A stretch of DNA of 64,000 nucleotides from Lachnospiraceae bacterium UBA3866 (GCA_002392345.1 DGGU01000031.1:1-64000), one strand, 5' to 3'; positions 8,841-17,669 are shown, numbered from the stretch's first letter. The notes: generated by a model from the sequence alone, not told the origin. Numbers and translations: made by a program.

Positions 8841-10028
8841 TTATTTTTCATTCTTTGCTTTAACATATTCGTCTATATATTCGTCTATTTTATGTGCAAC
8901 TTCTATAAAATCTTTTTCCTTATAACCTTTCGTAGTCATAGCGGCAGTTCCTATACGAACCCCGCTTGCAATCTTGGGACTTCTTGTCTCTTGTGGTATG
9001 CAATTCTTATTGAGTGTTATATGATGCTCGTCAAGCATATCCTGACACTCTATCCCAGTAATGCCCTTATGTGTAAGATCAAGCAAGAACAAATGATTAT
9101 CAGTGCCACTTGTTATAACTTTATACCCCATCTTTTTAAATTCTTCGCACATCGCCTTTGAATTTACAACCACTTGGTGAATGTATTCTTTGTATGATGG
9201 TTGAAGGCACTCTTCTGCCGCCACTGCCTTGGCTGCTATAATATGTTGAAGTGGTCCGCCTTGTGAAAATGGAAATATTGCACTGTCAACTTTCTTTGCT
9301 AATTCTGGCTTACAAAAGATCATGCCACCTCTTGGCCCACGAAGAGTTTTATGCGTTGTGGTAGTGATAAGATCCGCATATCCAAATGGTGTAGGATGTT
9401 CGCCTGCTGCAATTAGACCTGCAATATGCGCCATATCAACCATAAAATAAGCGCCTACCTCTTTAGCTATCTCTGAAAACTTATCAAAGTGTATAATTCT
9501 ACTATATGCAGATGCGCCTGCAAGAATGAGTTTTGGTTTATGCTCTAGTGCCTTCTTACGCACATCTTCCATGTCAATAAAACCATTTTCATCTACATTA
9601 TAAAAAAACACATTAAAAAGTTTTCCAGAGAAACTCACAGGACTTCCATGCGTTAAGTGTGCACCATTATCAAGAGACATAGAGAGTATAGTGTCACCTG
9701 CATTTAACACTGAAAAATACGCCGCAAAATTAGCTGTGCTTCCGCAGTGTGGTTGTACATTGACATGATAATCTGTGTTAAATACTTTCTTCCACAATTC
9801 ACAACATCTCTCTTCTATCTTATCAACCACTTGACACCCACCATAGTAACGACCTTTATTACCTGCCGCACGATTTGCTGGGTAGCCTTCGCTATATTTA
9901 TTGGTAAGTATGGAACCGCAAGCCTTTAACACATTTTCGCTTACAAAGTTTTCACTTGCTATAAGTTCGATGTTTTCATCCTGTCTCTTTTTTTCTTCTT
10001 CTATCAGCTCAAATATTTCATTTACCAT
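8841..10028 (-). CDS. glyA: Serine hydroxymethyltransferase
   Basis: PLP enzyme converting serine and tetrahydrofolate to glycine and methylene-tetrahydrofolate; 395 aa from ATG 10028. Family landmarks are IELIASENFVS at the N-terminus, KYSEGYPANR, VDMAHIAGL and the PLP lysine motif TTTTHKTLRGPRGG. An upstream in-frame ATG at 10058 lies inside a GC-rich repeat and is rejected; the SD GGGGAG before ATG 10028 is formed at the edge of that repeat. It supplies one-carbon units for the purine and folate reactions also represented in this window. Confidence 0.97.
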   Translation of the reverse strand: MVNEIFELIEEEKKRQDENIELIASENFVSENVLKACGSILTNKYSEGYPANRAAGNKGRYYGGCQVVDKIEERCCELWKKVFNTDYHVNVQPHCGSTANFAAYFSVLNAGDTILSMSLDNGAHLTHGSPVSFSGKLFNVFFYNVDENGFIDMEDVRKKALEHKPKLILAGASAYSRIIHFDKFSEIAKEVGAYFMVDMAHIAGLIAAGEHPTPFGYADLITTTTHKTLRGPRGGMIFCKPELAKKVDSAIFPFSQGGPLQHIIAAKAVAAEECLQPSYKEYIHQVVVNSKAMCEEFKKMGYKVITSGTDNHLFLLDLTHKGITGIECQDMLDEHHITLNKNCIPQETRSPKIASGVRIGTAAMTTKGYKEKDFIEVAHKIDEYIDEYVKAKNEK

Positions 10029-10035
10029 ATTCTCC

Positions 10036-10139
10036 CCTTTCGGGCGCCCCAAGGGCACTTCCTCACATTCACTCGATGGTCGGGTTTATAAGCAAACTCG
10101 TTCATGAACGCTCGGGCGCTCCAGTGCTCGCCCCTACAA
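10036..10139 (-). repeat. GC-rich intergenic repeat, full-length copy A
   Basis: About 104 bp of GC-rich DNA fills the space between the allophanate-hydrolase-like gene and glyA. On the minus strand it begins TGTAGGGGCGAGCACTGG, contains the perfect palindrome CGTTCATGAACG and ends in GGGGCGCCCG. It aligns along its whole length with 32578-32678 at roughly 80-85 percent identity by eye. Its TGTAG start supplies the TAG stop of the upstream gene, and its far end abuts the glyA Shine-Dalgarno. Confidence 0.85.
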
Positions 10140-10535
10140 AGTCTTGATGTAATTTCGCCATCCACCATACTTTGTTATCTCTTTTTTATCTTTTATAAGT
10201 TCTGATTCTCCTATGACTCCAAGGACAACTCTTCCATCATTTAATTTAACTTTACCCACAGATAAACCTTCTGGTTCTTTCATTAATATAGAAACAAGTC
10301 CCTCATATGGCACTTCCCATAATTCTACATCTATCTCATTTGCATCATTGCTATCAACTGGTACTCGTATCATAGCTGGATTCTTATCGTCTATACTATA
10401 AAGCCTATATGCCTTCTCTGTCTTTGCTTCACACAAAAGAGAAGCCCCTGCATCAAGCATATTTTTCTCAAGTTCTAAGCCTCTCATAAGTGTGCCATTA
10501 ACGGCTAATATTACTTTCTTGTTGCCCTCTCCCAT
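10134..10535 (-). CDS. Stand-alone allophanate hydrolase C-terminal domain-like protein
   Basis: A 133-aa protein that aligns from memory with the C-terminal domain of AtzF-type allophanate hydrolases (gamma-glutamylcyclotransferase-like fold). Marks are VNGTLMRGLELEKNML, AYRLYSIDDKNPAMIRV, VELWEVPYEGLVSIL and GWRNYIKTL. The amidase domain is absent here and no urea or allophanate genes are nearby, so it probably acts in some other small-amide or cyclotransferase reaction. Its stop codon is contributed by a GC-rich repeat. The promoter TTGCTA, 17 nt, TATAAT (10542-10570) puts transcription start at the ATG itself, so the message may be leaderless. Confidence 0.75.
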   Translation of the reverse strand: MGEGNKKVILAVNGTLMRGLELEKNMLDAGASLLCEAKTEKAYRLYSIDDKNPAMIRVPVDSNDANEIDVELWEVPYEGLVSILMKEPEGLSVGKVKLNDGRVVLGVIGESELIKDKKEITKYGGWRNYIKTL

Positions 10536-10576
10536 AGTCTAATTATATCAAAAATCGTATCAAGTAGCAAACTAAT

Positions 10577-10745
10577 CTATTCCCTAATAATAAGTTTGAG
10601 CATCTCTACTATCTTTATAGCAACCTCTTTAATTGTCTTACCATCATTTTTTATATAGTAGCAAAATCTTGCAGGTCATCTATATTCCAATACCACAAAG
10701 ATAGTTAATATCGATATAATCTTTTTTAAATTCTTCATACTTACC
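10577..10745 (-). pseudogene. Possible gene relic
   Basis: The minus strand holds short coding-like pieces in shifting frames, each closed by a stop: a YEEFKKDYIDINYLCG piece near 10743, a DDLQDFAT piece, then KNDGKTIKEVAIKIVEMLK ending at 10577. None has an RBS and no intact frame spans the gap. The family is not recognised; it may be a decayed small regulatory or toxin-antitoxin gene, or chance. Confidence 0.3.
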
Positions 10746-10761
10746 GTCCTGTCAAATTAAT

Positions 10762-11415
10762 TTAATCACGATTTATTTTAGAATATATTAAGATCGTTTT
10801 GGCTTCACTATCAGTTAAATCATACGCTATGTCAGTATCAGAAGACCACAACTCAAAAGATTCTTCATTTACTAGAGTTTTTCTATCTACAGGACATTCC
10901 TCATCCGTTACAATTACCTTAATTGGTCTTTCTTCAGCTTGTCTATATATTTCTTTTAGATCTTTTACTCTTAGTCTTACACATCCTTGGGATTCTACTT
11001 CTGGATCAACTATACCATTATAAGTGCTTATATCTAAGCTCAACGGATTGTTCATCTCATTATATAGTGCACTATGAAACAATATATTGTCATCAAACCT
11101 TATGCAATACTGCCCATAATGTCTTTTGCCATTTTCATCCATATTTAATGGATGCCATCTATACATCTGATAAGGGCTTGTTTCAAATTCACCTAATCTA
11201 GTTCGTTTTCTATTACAAGTGCATGGTATGTATTTTACCTCATCGCTCTTAACATCACTATCATTTTCGTATTTGATAGCAACTACCATATCTTTTCTAT
11301 ATACTGCTATATCTTTAATCTTTCTTGTTGCAAAATTATCGGATACATTTAAAGCATAAACTGGTATGCAATTTAAAAACATTCCACACAAAAATAAATA
11401 TATTAAACGTTTCAT
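10762..11415 (-). CDS. Secreted L,D-transpeptidase (YkuD domain)
   Basis: A 217-aa exported protein. The signal peptide MKRLIYLFLCGMFLNCIPVYA is followed by a YkuD domain with the catalytic signature H-(x)n-S-x-G-C-V-R, seen as FHSALYN and SQGCVRLRV. Such enzymes make 3-3 peptidoglycan crosslinks or attach proteins to peptidoglycan outside the membrane. The region between residues 60 and 90 (PCTCNRKRTRLGEFETSP) fits the usual T-P-x-G-x-F/Y substrate strand. No partner gene is adjacent. Confidence 0.88.
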   Translation of the reverse strand: MKRLIYLFLCGMFLNCIPVYALNVSDNFATRKIKDIAVYRKDMVVAIKYENDSDVKSDEVKYIPCTCNRKRTRLGEFETSPYQMYRWHPLNMDENGKRHYGQYCIRFDDNILFHSALYNEMNNPLSLDISTYNGIVDPEVESQGCVRLRVKDLKEIYRQAEERPIKVIVTDEECPVDRKTLVNEESFELWSSDTDIAYDLTDSEAKTILIYSKINRD

Positions 11416-11474
11416 CTATGCCCTCCAAATTTTTAATCTAATAGATTATAAGCCTTTAATTATTTTATTAGTAA

Positions 11475-12227
11475 TTATTTTATTAGTAATTTTTTTAATT
11501 CACTTTTATGCTTGTCACTAATTCTATAGCTTTCAATTGCTTTCTGTATAGTTTTATTATGTGTCCAAAGATTTAATTTTTTATTCTTTATTATCATATA
11601 TGAATCTTCATATTGTTTTGCAAGAGCTGTCGCAAAATACCATGCTCGCATCATTTCTACATAATATTTATCTGGATCGGTTTTCACGTTTATTTTATCA
11701 CACGATTTTCCTTTTGCTTTATATTGTATCTTTGTAACCATCTCAAGATATTTTTTATCATAATCTTCATCCAGAAAATGCTCCATGAGCATCCCAACCG
11801 CAAATCTTACTGTGTATGGCTGTTTTGATTTTATCCATTTTTTTATATGTTTTAGTAGTTCTTGTTTATTCTTTTTAAACACCTTTGGTGAAAGTTGATC
11901 GCAAGTTGCCCAGTTATCAACATAAGGCAAAAATGCCTCTACTTTTTCTATGCATTCATCAAATTCTTTAATCTCAGCTATTAAAAAATCATGCAACTGA
12001 TTTTCATCAAAATATTTGTGTGGCAGAACATTCAGATATTTTTCAAGTTGTCGTTTTGCATCTTTACTTTTTTCTGCTTCTTTAGAAAGTTCTTTCGCAT
12101 ACACTTTAAGTCTAGGTGTTTTTATGCCAATTATTGTTTTCTTTTCTACCGTAGGCATAAGGGCAGATTGAAAATCACCATACCTTGCGTCTCTCATTTT
12201 CAACAAACTTTCTGTTATTTTCCTCAT
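11475..12227 (-). CDS. DNA alkylation repair protein (AlkD-like)
   Basis: A 250-aa all-helical HEAT-like repeat protein of the AlkC/AlkD DNA glycosylase superfamily, which removes alkylated bases. Family features are MRDARYGDFQSALMP and GIKTPRLKVYAKEL at the N-terminus, YVDNWATCDQLSP in the middle and VEMMRAWYFATALAKQY with the active-site-region tryptophan in the C-terminal half, followed by LNLWTHNKTIQKAIESYRI. Length matches. The end lies in a short AT-rich direct repeat (TTATTAGTAATTATT). It stands alone after the ABC operon. Confidence 0.88.
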   Translation of the reverse strand: MRKITESLLKMRDARYGDFQSALMPTVEKKTIIGIKTPRLKVYAKELSKEAEKSKDAKRQLEKYLNVLPHKYFDENQLHDFLIAEIKEFDECIEKVEAFLPYVDNWATCDQLSPKVFKKNKQELLKHIKKWIKSKQPYTVRFAVGMLMEHFLDEDYDKKYLEMVTKIQYKAKGKSCDKINVKTDPDKYYVEMMRAWYFATALAKQYEDSYMIIKNKKLNLWTHNKTIQKAIESYRISDKHKSELKKLLIK

Positions 12228-12246
12228 AATTCTACCACCAGAATAT

Positions 12247-13314
12247 CTAGATTATATACTCTACAGTCTTTTTTGCCGCATCAATTTTTCTACTATTAAT
12301 TTTATTATTAATTATAGCTTTTGTCAACTCATCCGTTTTCTTCAATTCAAAATCAAAATTATTCAAATTAGAATATGCTAACCTTATCTCATCTTTACTT
12401 GATGAAATCTGAATATCTATATTGCTATCATCCTTTTCGTTTGCAAAAATTTCATTTAAAGTTATCTCTTCCAAAAGAAGATTGGCTGCATTTACTTTCT
12501 CTATAGGTGTATTCTTACTAGATAAGTGCTTCATGAAGTCGCTTATTAATAAATATAAATCAAATGTGTTTCTATTAATCGACACTTCAAAAGAATTAAT
12601 TCTTCTCACGAACTCTTTTGTTTTCTCTTTTTGAGGGTTATCAAATATTTCTTCAGGGCTTCCTTCTTCATACACCCTTCCTTCATCAAGATAAAATATT
12701 CTACTTGAGACATCCCTGACAAATTTCATTTCATGAGTCACTATGAGCATGGTTAATTTTCTACTTGATAGGTCCTTTATAATTTTTGCAACCTCATTTA
12801 CCATCATAGGATCAAGTGCTGATGTCGGCTCATCAAAAAGCAATATTTCAGGCTCTACCGCAAGTGCTCTCATAATAGCAACTCTCTGCTTCTGCCCGCC
12901 AGATAACTCATGCGGATAACTATTCATTTTATCGCGAAGAGAAAAACGCTCTAAAAGTTCGATGGCTTCTCTATGCGCAACTTTTCTATCTTTGCCATAT
13001 AAACTTACTGGTGCTACAGTGATATTGTCAATCACATTAAGATTATTGAATAGATTAAACGACTGAAAGACCATTCCTATCTTTTGTCTAACATCTATTA
13101 TATTATAATCGGCACTATATATACTTTTCCCATTAAGCAAGATGTCTCCACTTGTGGCATCATCAAGTCTATTAATACATCTTAAAAGCGTCGTCTTGCC
13201 AGTGCCACTTGGACCTATAATTGATATACAATCTCCATCATAAACTACTCCATTTATATCAATTAGCGGTTCAAAATTATCAAATTTTTTTCCTAGATTT
13301 TTAAACTCTAACAT
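12247..13314 (-). CDS. Polar amino-acid ABC transporter ATPase with extra C-terminal domain
   Basis: A 355-aa ATPase of the GlnQ/ArtP family. Walker A GPSGTGKTT is near residue 35, followed by the Q-loop, the signature LSGGQKQRVAIMRAL, Walker B ILLFDEPTSALDP and H-loop LIVTHEMKFVRDV. The usual family length is about 245 aa; residues 246-355 are extra, with an LLLEEITLNEIF stretch resembling the N-box of GHKL (RsbW-type) ATPase folds but no visible glycine-rich lid. That relation is inference. Encoded three bases after the fused binding-protein/permease gene, with which it forms a complete importer. Confidence 0.9.
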   Translation of the reverse strand: MLEFKNLGKKFDNFEPLIDINGVVYDGDCISIIGPSGTGKTTLLRCINRLDDATSGDILLNGKSIYSADYNIIDVRQKIGMVFQSFNLFNNLNVIDNITVAPVSLYGKDRKVAHREAIELLERFSLRDKMNSYPHELSGGQKQRVAIMRALAVEPEILLFDEPTSALDPMMVNEVAKIIKDLSSRKLTMLIVTHEMKFVRDVSSRIFYLDEGRVYEEGSPEEIFDNPQKEKTKEFVRRINSFEVSINRNTFDLYLLISDFMKHLSSKNTPIEKVNAANLLLEEITLNEIFANEKDDSNIDIQISSSKDEIRLAYSNLNNFDFELKKTDELTKAIINNKINSRKIDAAKKTVEYII

Positions 13315-13317
13315 GTA

Positions 13318-14850
13318 TTACTTTTTCTCCCATTTTACTTTAAGCAAAATATAATTCAATATATTAGAAGCTAGGAACGAAAATATATAGTAGATAAGTG
13401 CTATAGTTAGAATTGGCACAAATGGTTCGAAGGTTCTACTTCTAACTATATCACTCATCTTTGTCAGATCTTGAACCGCTATGTAGCCCACTATTGAAGT
13501 CGACTTTATAAGTGAAATGATTTCACCCTTATAAACTGGAATGATTGATACTAAGCTTTGCTTAAATATAAATTTTAAAAATGTAACCCAATAACTAAAT
13601 CCAAGTGCGTATGCTGCTTCCCACTGACCTTTGTCTACACCTCTTATTGATGTTATCATAATTTCAGATACATAGGCAGAGAAATTAAGTGTAAATGCGA
13701 TGATCGCAATGTATTCACCAGGAATAGAACTTGATTTAAAAACTATATAATATAATAGCAATAAAATTACTAGTACTGGAATTCCCTCTAGTATTGATAC
13801 GTACGCATCGCATATTTTATTTAGTACAACACTATTGGTAAGTCTTAGAAGACATATAACGAATGATAAAATAGTGCCTAGTATAATCGACATACACGAC
13901 ATAAAGATAGTCGCCTTTAAGCCTTCCAAAAATAATTTGTATCTATCCTCTTGAATAAATGTCTTATAAAATGTGTCTTTAAGCCCTTCCATAAAATTAA
14001 GAGAGGCTTCCGTTTTGCCAGCAGCAGTGTAGACACACATTTTATTTTTCTTTAGTGGATCTGAAAAGTCCACACTCTTCTTTCTTTCTTCAGTAATTGC
14101 ATTGCCACCGCCACCTATATCAAACTTCCCTGATTTAATGCCCGTAAGCATTCCATTAAAATCAACTGGCCTGACATCAAGTGCATAATTGTATTCCTGA
14201 CAAAATCTATATACTACCTCTGCATCATAACCCACTACTTCGTTGTTATATACATATGTAAATGGTGGGTATGCCGCATCAACTGCAAAAATCAGTGTTC
14301 CATTTTCGCCATTTAAACTGTCATAATCCAAATTTATAATCTCGCCATCAACATCAAACCACCTAGCATCTATCTTTTTTAATTCGCCATTTTCTTTTAT
14401 CTTGTTTAAAAACTCATTAAATTGTGGTAGTACTGTTTTGTTCTTCTCGTTTCGTGCGAAAAAGATACCTGATTCTGACTCCTTCACAGGTTCTCCTACG
14501 ATCTCTAATACATTGCCTCTCTTCTTATTATAATCGTCTATCACAAAACTTAATGCCATACCATATTTTACATTGCCAATCTCAACTGCATATAGGGCAT
14601 CGCTATTTAAGTTATATGTCATTAAAGTCGCATCAGGAAATGTCTCGCGAGCTACATTTTCAGCATTAGAACCAGTTAATACCGCTATCTCTGACGTCTT
14701 CACATCTTCTAACGATTTGACAACTATAGCGTCTTTTTTCTCTGCTGGCTTTAAAAACAAATGCAAAAATAAAGCAATTGCTATAACGATAATAATTGTT
14801 ATGGTCAATAAATCAGTTCTTCTAATTTTTTTATTTGTACTTATATTCAT
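13318..14850 (-). CDS. Fused substrate-binding protein and permease, polar amino-acid ABC transporter
   Basis: A 510-aa fusion. An N-terminal membrane anchor (residues 13-35) is followed by a degenerate solute-binding lobe (about 45-170), then a canonical SBP3 lobe (AVDAAYPPFTYVYNNEVVGY and the GMLTGIKSGKFDIG block) to about 285. A HisM/GlnP-type permease with five membrane segments follows (about 315-505), carrying the EAAYALGFSYWVTFLKFI coupling loop. It pairs with the downstream ATPase as an amino-acid uptake system. Tethering the binding protein to the permease is known in Firmicutes. A wide promoter region lies upstream (14851-15013). Confidence 0.9.
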   Translation of the reverse strand: MNISTNKKIRRTDLLTITIIIVIAIALFLHLFLKPAEKKDAIVVKSLEDVKTSEIAVLTGSNAENVARETFPDATLMTYNLNSDALYAVEIGNVKYGMALSFVIDDYNKKRGNVLEIVGEPVKESESGIFFARNEKNKTVLPQFNEFLNKIKENGELKKIDARWFDVDGEIINLDYDSLNGENGTLIFAVDAAYPPFTYVYNNEVVGYDAEVVYRFCQEYNYALDVRPVDFNGMLTGIKSGKFDIGGGGNAITEERKKSVDFSDPLKKNKMCVYTAAGKTEASLNFMEGLKDTFYKTFIQEDRYKLFLEGLKATIFMSCMSIILGTILSFVICLLRLTNSVVLNKICDAYVSILEGIPVLVILLLLYYIVFKSSSIPGEYIAIIAFTLNFSAYVSEIMITSIRGVDKGQWEAAYALGFSYWVTFLKFIFKQSLVSIIPVYKGEIISLIKSTSIVGYIAVQDLTKMSDIVRSRTFEPFVPILTIALIYYIFSFLASNILNYILLKVKWEKK

Positions 14851-15013
14851 GTTTTTATAATTCTACCATAGTCGCAATAATAGTGTCAAACTCGCATAAA
14901 ATAGCCTTATAGCGTCATCGTAATACTTTAGTTGTTTGGAAATAATGTTTAATTGTGATATAATTAAATCGCTGTAAAATTCTCAACCAGTAAGGAATAA
15001 TACAAATAATAAT

Positions 15014-15247
15014 ATGAGTCGTATTTTCTCACTTCACCTTCTTAAAAAGAGTAATTCACTAAAAATAAATTTATATTTTTCATCAAATACATTAAAAAGA
15101 ATTATTCATTTTAGCAATGGAAAATACAAAGTATGGACAAGACGAATTAAAGAAATAAATGACAGCATGACGCTAAAAAATGTCGGCGAGAGCTTCACAG
15201 AAGCCCTCGAAAACACAGGCCTCGATGCTGTCTTTGATACTATATAA
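15014..15247 (+). CDS. Small hypothetical protein
   Basis: A 77-aa open frame on the plus strand with a TATAAT-like box about 55 bp upstream and AAGGAAT about 15 bp before the ATG, a long spacing for a Shine-Dalgarno. The C-terminal part (SMTLKNVGESFTEALENTG) looks protein-like, while the N-terminus is basic and shows no signal or domain. No family is recognised. It lies between two minus-strand genes and could be a real small protein or a gene fragment. Confidence 0.35.
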   Translation: MSRIFSLHLLKKSNSLKINLYFSSNTLKRIIHFSNGKYKVWTRRIKEINDSMTLKNVGESFTEALENTGLDAVFDTI

Positions 15248-15265
15248 TCTACTAAGATTTTTTTG

Positions 15266-16051
15266 CTATAGATGCTCTAGCATATAGCTAACAACTTTTT
15301 CAGAATACTTTGCAACTATTTTTTCGAAAACCTCATACTCCATACTTGAAGTTTCACCGGGCTTATCTGATATGGCTCGTATAATTACAAATGGCACTTT
15401 GTGAAGATAGCAAACTTGTGCAATTGCTGCACCTTCCATCTCGCAGCAAAGTCCCCCAAATGTAGACGTAATTCTTTCCATCTGCTCGCTCGTAGATATG
15501 AACTGATCTCCAGAACAGATTCTCCCTTCATACACATTGACATCTGGCAAAGAATCTTTCACTGCTGCAACTGCTACATTTCTTAATCTTTCGTCTGCTT
15601 CAAATGCATATAATCCTGTATAAGGGATCTCACCTATCTTATATCCTGAATATGTCATATCAAAATCATGTTGAACAGCATCTGTCGATACAACTATATC
15701 CCCTATGCCAAGTCTATCATCTAATGATCCACCTACTCCTGTGTTGATAATGTGCGTGCATGAAAATTGGTCTATAAGAATACTGGCACACACTCCTGCA
15801 TTGACTTTTCCCATACCTGATTGCACTATAACAACATCTTTGCCATGTAGTGTTCCTTCACAAAACTCCATGTCTGCAATTGTTGTTACCTTTGATATAT
15901 TGGCTGATGATTTAAGTGAGTTAACTTCTACCTCCATAGCACCTATGATACCTATTCTGTCGCCTACATTTTCTTGCACAATGCCCTTATTGCAGGCAGA
16001 TAACAATATCGCTAGTATTATCATTAATATTCCTATCTTGATTCTTTTCAT
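15266..16051 (-). CDS. mtnN: 5'-methylthioadenosine/S-adenosylhomocysteine nucleosidase, lipoprotein form
   Basis: A 261-aa enzyme that cleaves adenine from MTA or SAH. The catalytic domain starts at about residue 32 with IGIIGAMEVEVNSL and contains INTGVGGSL, VEVEMEGAAIAQ-type purine site CCEMEGAAIAQVC and the catalytic Asp in RAISDKPG. Unusually, it begins with a lipoprotein signal, MKRIKIGILMIILAILLSAC, whose lipobox LSAC anchors it outside the membrane. Most bacterial MtnN proteins are cytoplasmic; surface-exposed forms are known in some spirochaetes. It may salvage external nucleosides or degrade signalling by-products. A palindromic 129-bp element lies in its 5' region. Confidence 0.9.
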   Translation of the reverse strand: MKRIKIGILMIILAILLSACNKGIVQENVGDRIGIIGAMEVEVNSLKSSANISKVTTIADMEFCEGTLHGKDVVIVQSGMGKVNAGVCASILIDQFSCTHIINTGVGGSLDDRLGIGDIVVSTDAVQHDFDMTYSGYKIGEIPYTGLYAFEADERLRNVAVAAVKDSLPDVNVYEGRICSGDQFISTSEQMERITSTFGGLCCEMEGAAIAQVCYLHKVPFVIIRAISDKPGETSSMEYEVFEKIVAKYSEKVVSYMLEHL

Positions 16052-16068
16052 ATATCCTTACCCCTTCT

Positions 16069-16197
16069 ATATAGGGAACCTCGAAAAAGTGTCAATTTTC
16101 TACTTTTTCGAGTTTTGGTTCCCGTTGGAACCTCTAAAGTTCGCACTTTTGAAAAACAAAGTTTTTCAAGTGCTCACTTTTTAGAGGTTCCCTATAT
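16069..16197. repeat. 129-bp cloverleaf palindromic element
   Basis: The ends are a perfect 14-bp inverted repeat, ATATAGGGAACCTC at 16069-16082 with its complement at 16184-16197. Inside are three further hairpins: 16080-16090 with 16102-16112 (11 bp), 16117-16122 with 16127-16132 (6 bp, 4-nt loop), and a long one from 16131 to 16187. Together they form a tRNA-like cloverleaf on either strand. It lies between divergent mtnN and the HAD gene. It looks like a MITE or a structured RNA element; there is no coding content. Confidence 0.8.
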
Positions 16198-16327
16198 TAA
16201 TAAAAATCTTATACAATAAAAACTCTTATATATTATATCATAGTTTGCACTTTTATATAAGCAACTATTTACAAAAAAAATGTTTTTTTCTATAATACTA
16301 TGTAATATTTTAAATTAGAGGTGCTAT

Positions 16328-17422
16328 ATGGAAAATAAGAAAAATTCAAGCATGCGTCCGGTTCTTGCTTTGCTTTTTGTGGCACTCCTCATAGCTATGC
16401 TTGCTGTCCACTTTAGTAGCAAAAAGCCGATAAAAGCAACGGATCCTCTTTCTCTTTGGACTGATTCAGCGCCACTTAAATCAAATCTGACGACCTTTAT
16501 AGACAAGACAACCACTGCAGGAAGTGCTGATTTTATACCTGTAGAAGATCGTGTTGCTGTTTTTGATTTTGATGGAACTTTATTTTGCGAAACCAACCCT
16601 GTATATCTCGACCATAGAATTCTATACTATCGTATAGCTGAAGATCCTGAGTATAAGGATAAAGCTACAAGTTACGAAAAAGAGACAGCAAAAAAAATAA
16701 AAGACTATATGGACACCGGCGTATCAGATGACAATCTTCCTATTGATCATGGAACTTGTGTCGCTTCGGCTTTTTCGGGATTTACAGTAGATGAATTTAA
16801 CTCATATGTTAAAGATTACATCGATATAAAAGAAGATAATTATACTGAATTAAAAAGAAGCGAGATGTTTTATAAACCTATGGTCCAAGTGATTGATTAT
16901 CTTAAAGATAACGATTTCACTGTCTACATTGTGAGCGGAACTGATCGTCTACTTGCAAGAGCTTTCGCCTGTGATGCTCTAGATCTTCCTCCCCGCCAAG
17001 TTATAGGTTCAGACGAATTACTTGTTGCAACCGGTCAAGATGACACGGATGGTCTTGATTATCAATACACTACCGATGATAATGTCATCTTAGGCGGAAA
17101 ATTTCTAATTAAAAACCTTAAAATGAATAAAGTGTCTGCAATCGAAAGAGAGATTGGTATAAAACCAGTCCTTGCTTTTGGAAATTCTTCTGGAGATTAC
17201 AGCATGGCAACTTTTGCTACATCTAACAACAAATATCTTTCACAAGCTTACATGCTTTGCTGTGATGACTTAACAAGAGAAAATGGCGATATTGAAAAAG
17301 CTGACAAAATGTATAAGAAATGTACCGAAGCTGGTTGGACTCCTATCTCTATGAAAGATGACTTTGTTACTATATATGGCGACACTGTCACTTATACTAA
17401 GCCAATCGCCCAAACAAAGTAA
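16328..17422 (+). CDS. Membrane-anchored HAD-family phosphatase
   Basis: A 364-aa haloacid-dehalogenase-like hydrolase with one N-terminal membrane segment (residues about 11-29), so the domain is probably extracytoplasmic. Motif I is VFDFDGTLFCE near residue 78, motif II is TVYIVSGTDRLL, and motif IV is the AFGNSSGDYSM acidic site. The fold resembles phosphoserine phosphatase/acid-phosphatase-like HAD enzymes; the substrate is unknown. SD GAGGTG precedes ATG 16328. It runs away from mtnN and ends before the lysine riboswitch. Confidence 0.85.
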   Translation: MENKKNSSMRPVLALLFVALLIAMLAVHFSSKKPIKATDPLSLWTDSAPLKSNLTTFIDKTTTAGSADFIPVEDRVAVFDFDGTLFCETNPVYLDHRILYYRIAEDPEYKDKATSYEKETAKKIKDYMDTGVSDDNLPIDHGTCVASAFSGFTVDEFNSYVKDYIDIKEDNYTELKRSEMFYKPMVQVIDYLKDNDFTVYIVSGTDRLLARAFACDALDLPPRQVIGSDELLVATGQDDTDGLDYQYTTDDNVILGGKFLIKNLKMNKVSAIEREIGIKPVLAFGNSSGDYSMATFATSNNKYLSQAYMLCCDDLTRENGDIEKADKMYKKCTEAGWTPISMKDDFVTIYGDTVTYTKPIAQTK

Positions 17423-17479
17423 CTTTTGTTCAACATATCATATGAGTTATAACTTAGCATAGTTTCCCTATATTTCTCA

Positions 17480-17508
17480 TTGACTTTTCTATATTATTTT
17501 GTTAATAT
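17480..17508 (+). promoter_or_regulatory. Promoter of the lysine riboswitch transcript
   Basis: TTGACT (17480-17485), a 17-nt spacer and TAATAT (17503-17508), placing transcription start a few bases before the P1 stem of the riboswitch. Confidence 0.65.
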
Positions 17509-17518
17509 TTTATCACTA

Positions 17519-17669
17519 GGTAGAGGCGCGGTACGAATTAGAACTTAAAAACCGGAGGCATCCAAAGTTCAAGGTCAAACCGCCGAATAGATATGAAGGG
17601 GCACCTCATATCTATGGGGTAGATGAGAACATCATCTACACTGTCGCGATATAATCGCGGAGGGCTATC
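17519..17669 (+). promoter_or_regulatory. Lysine riboswitch (L box) aptamer
   Basis: The conserved L-box elements occur in order. The P1 strand GGTAG is at 17519-17523, directly followed by AGGCGCGG. CCGGAGGCATCC, GCCGAATAGATATG and GGGGCACCTC follow, then the P4 arms around TAGATGAGAACATCATCTA. The core ACTGTC and the closing GGAGGGCTATC come last, ending at 17669, where CTATC pairs with GGTAG to close P1. It senses lysine. A terminator hairpin lies downstream, so high lysine should switch off the transporter gene by premature termination. Confidence 0.95.

Noticed and set aside
9901..10107. Plus-strand frame of 68 codons across the glyA start and the GC-rich repeat
   Set aside because: Antisense shadow of glyA plus repeat sequence, with no RBS.
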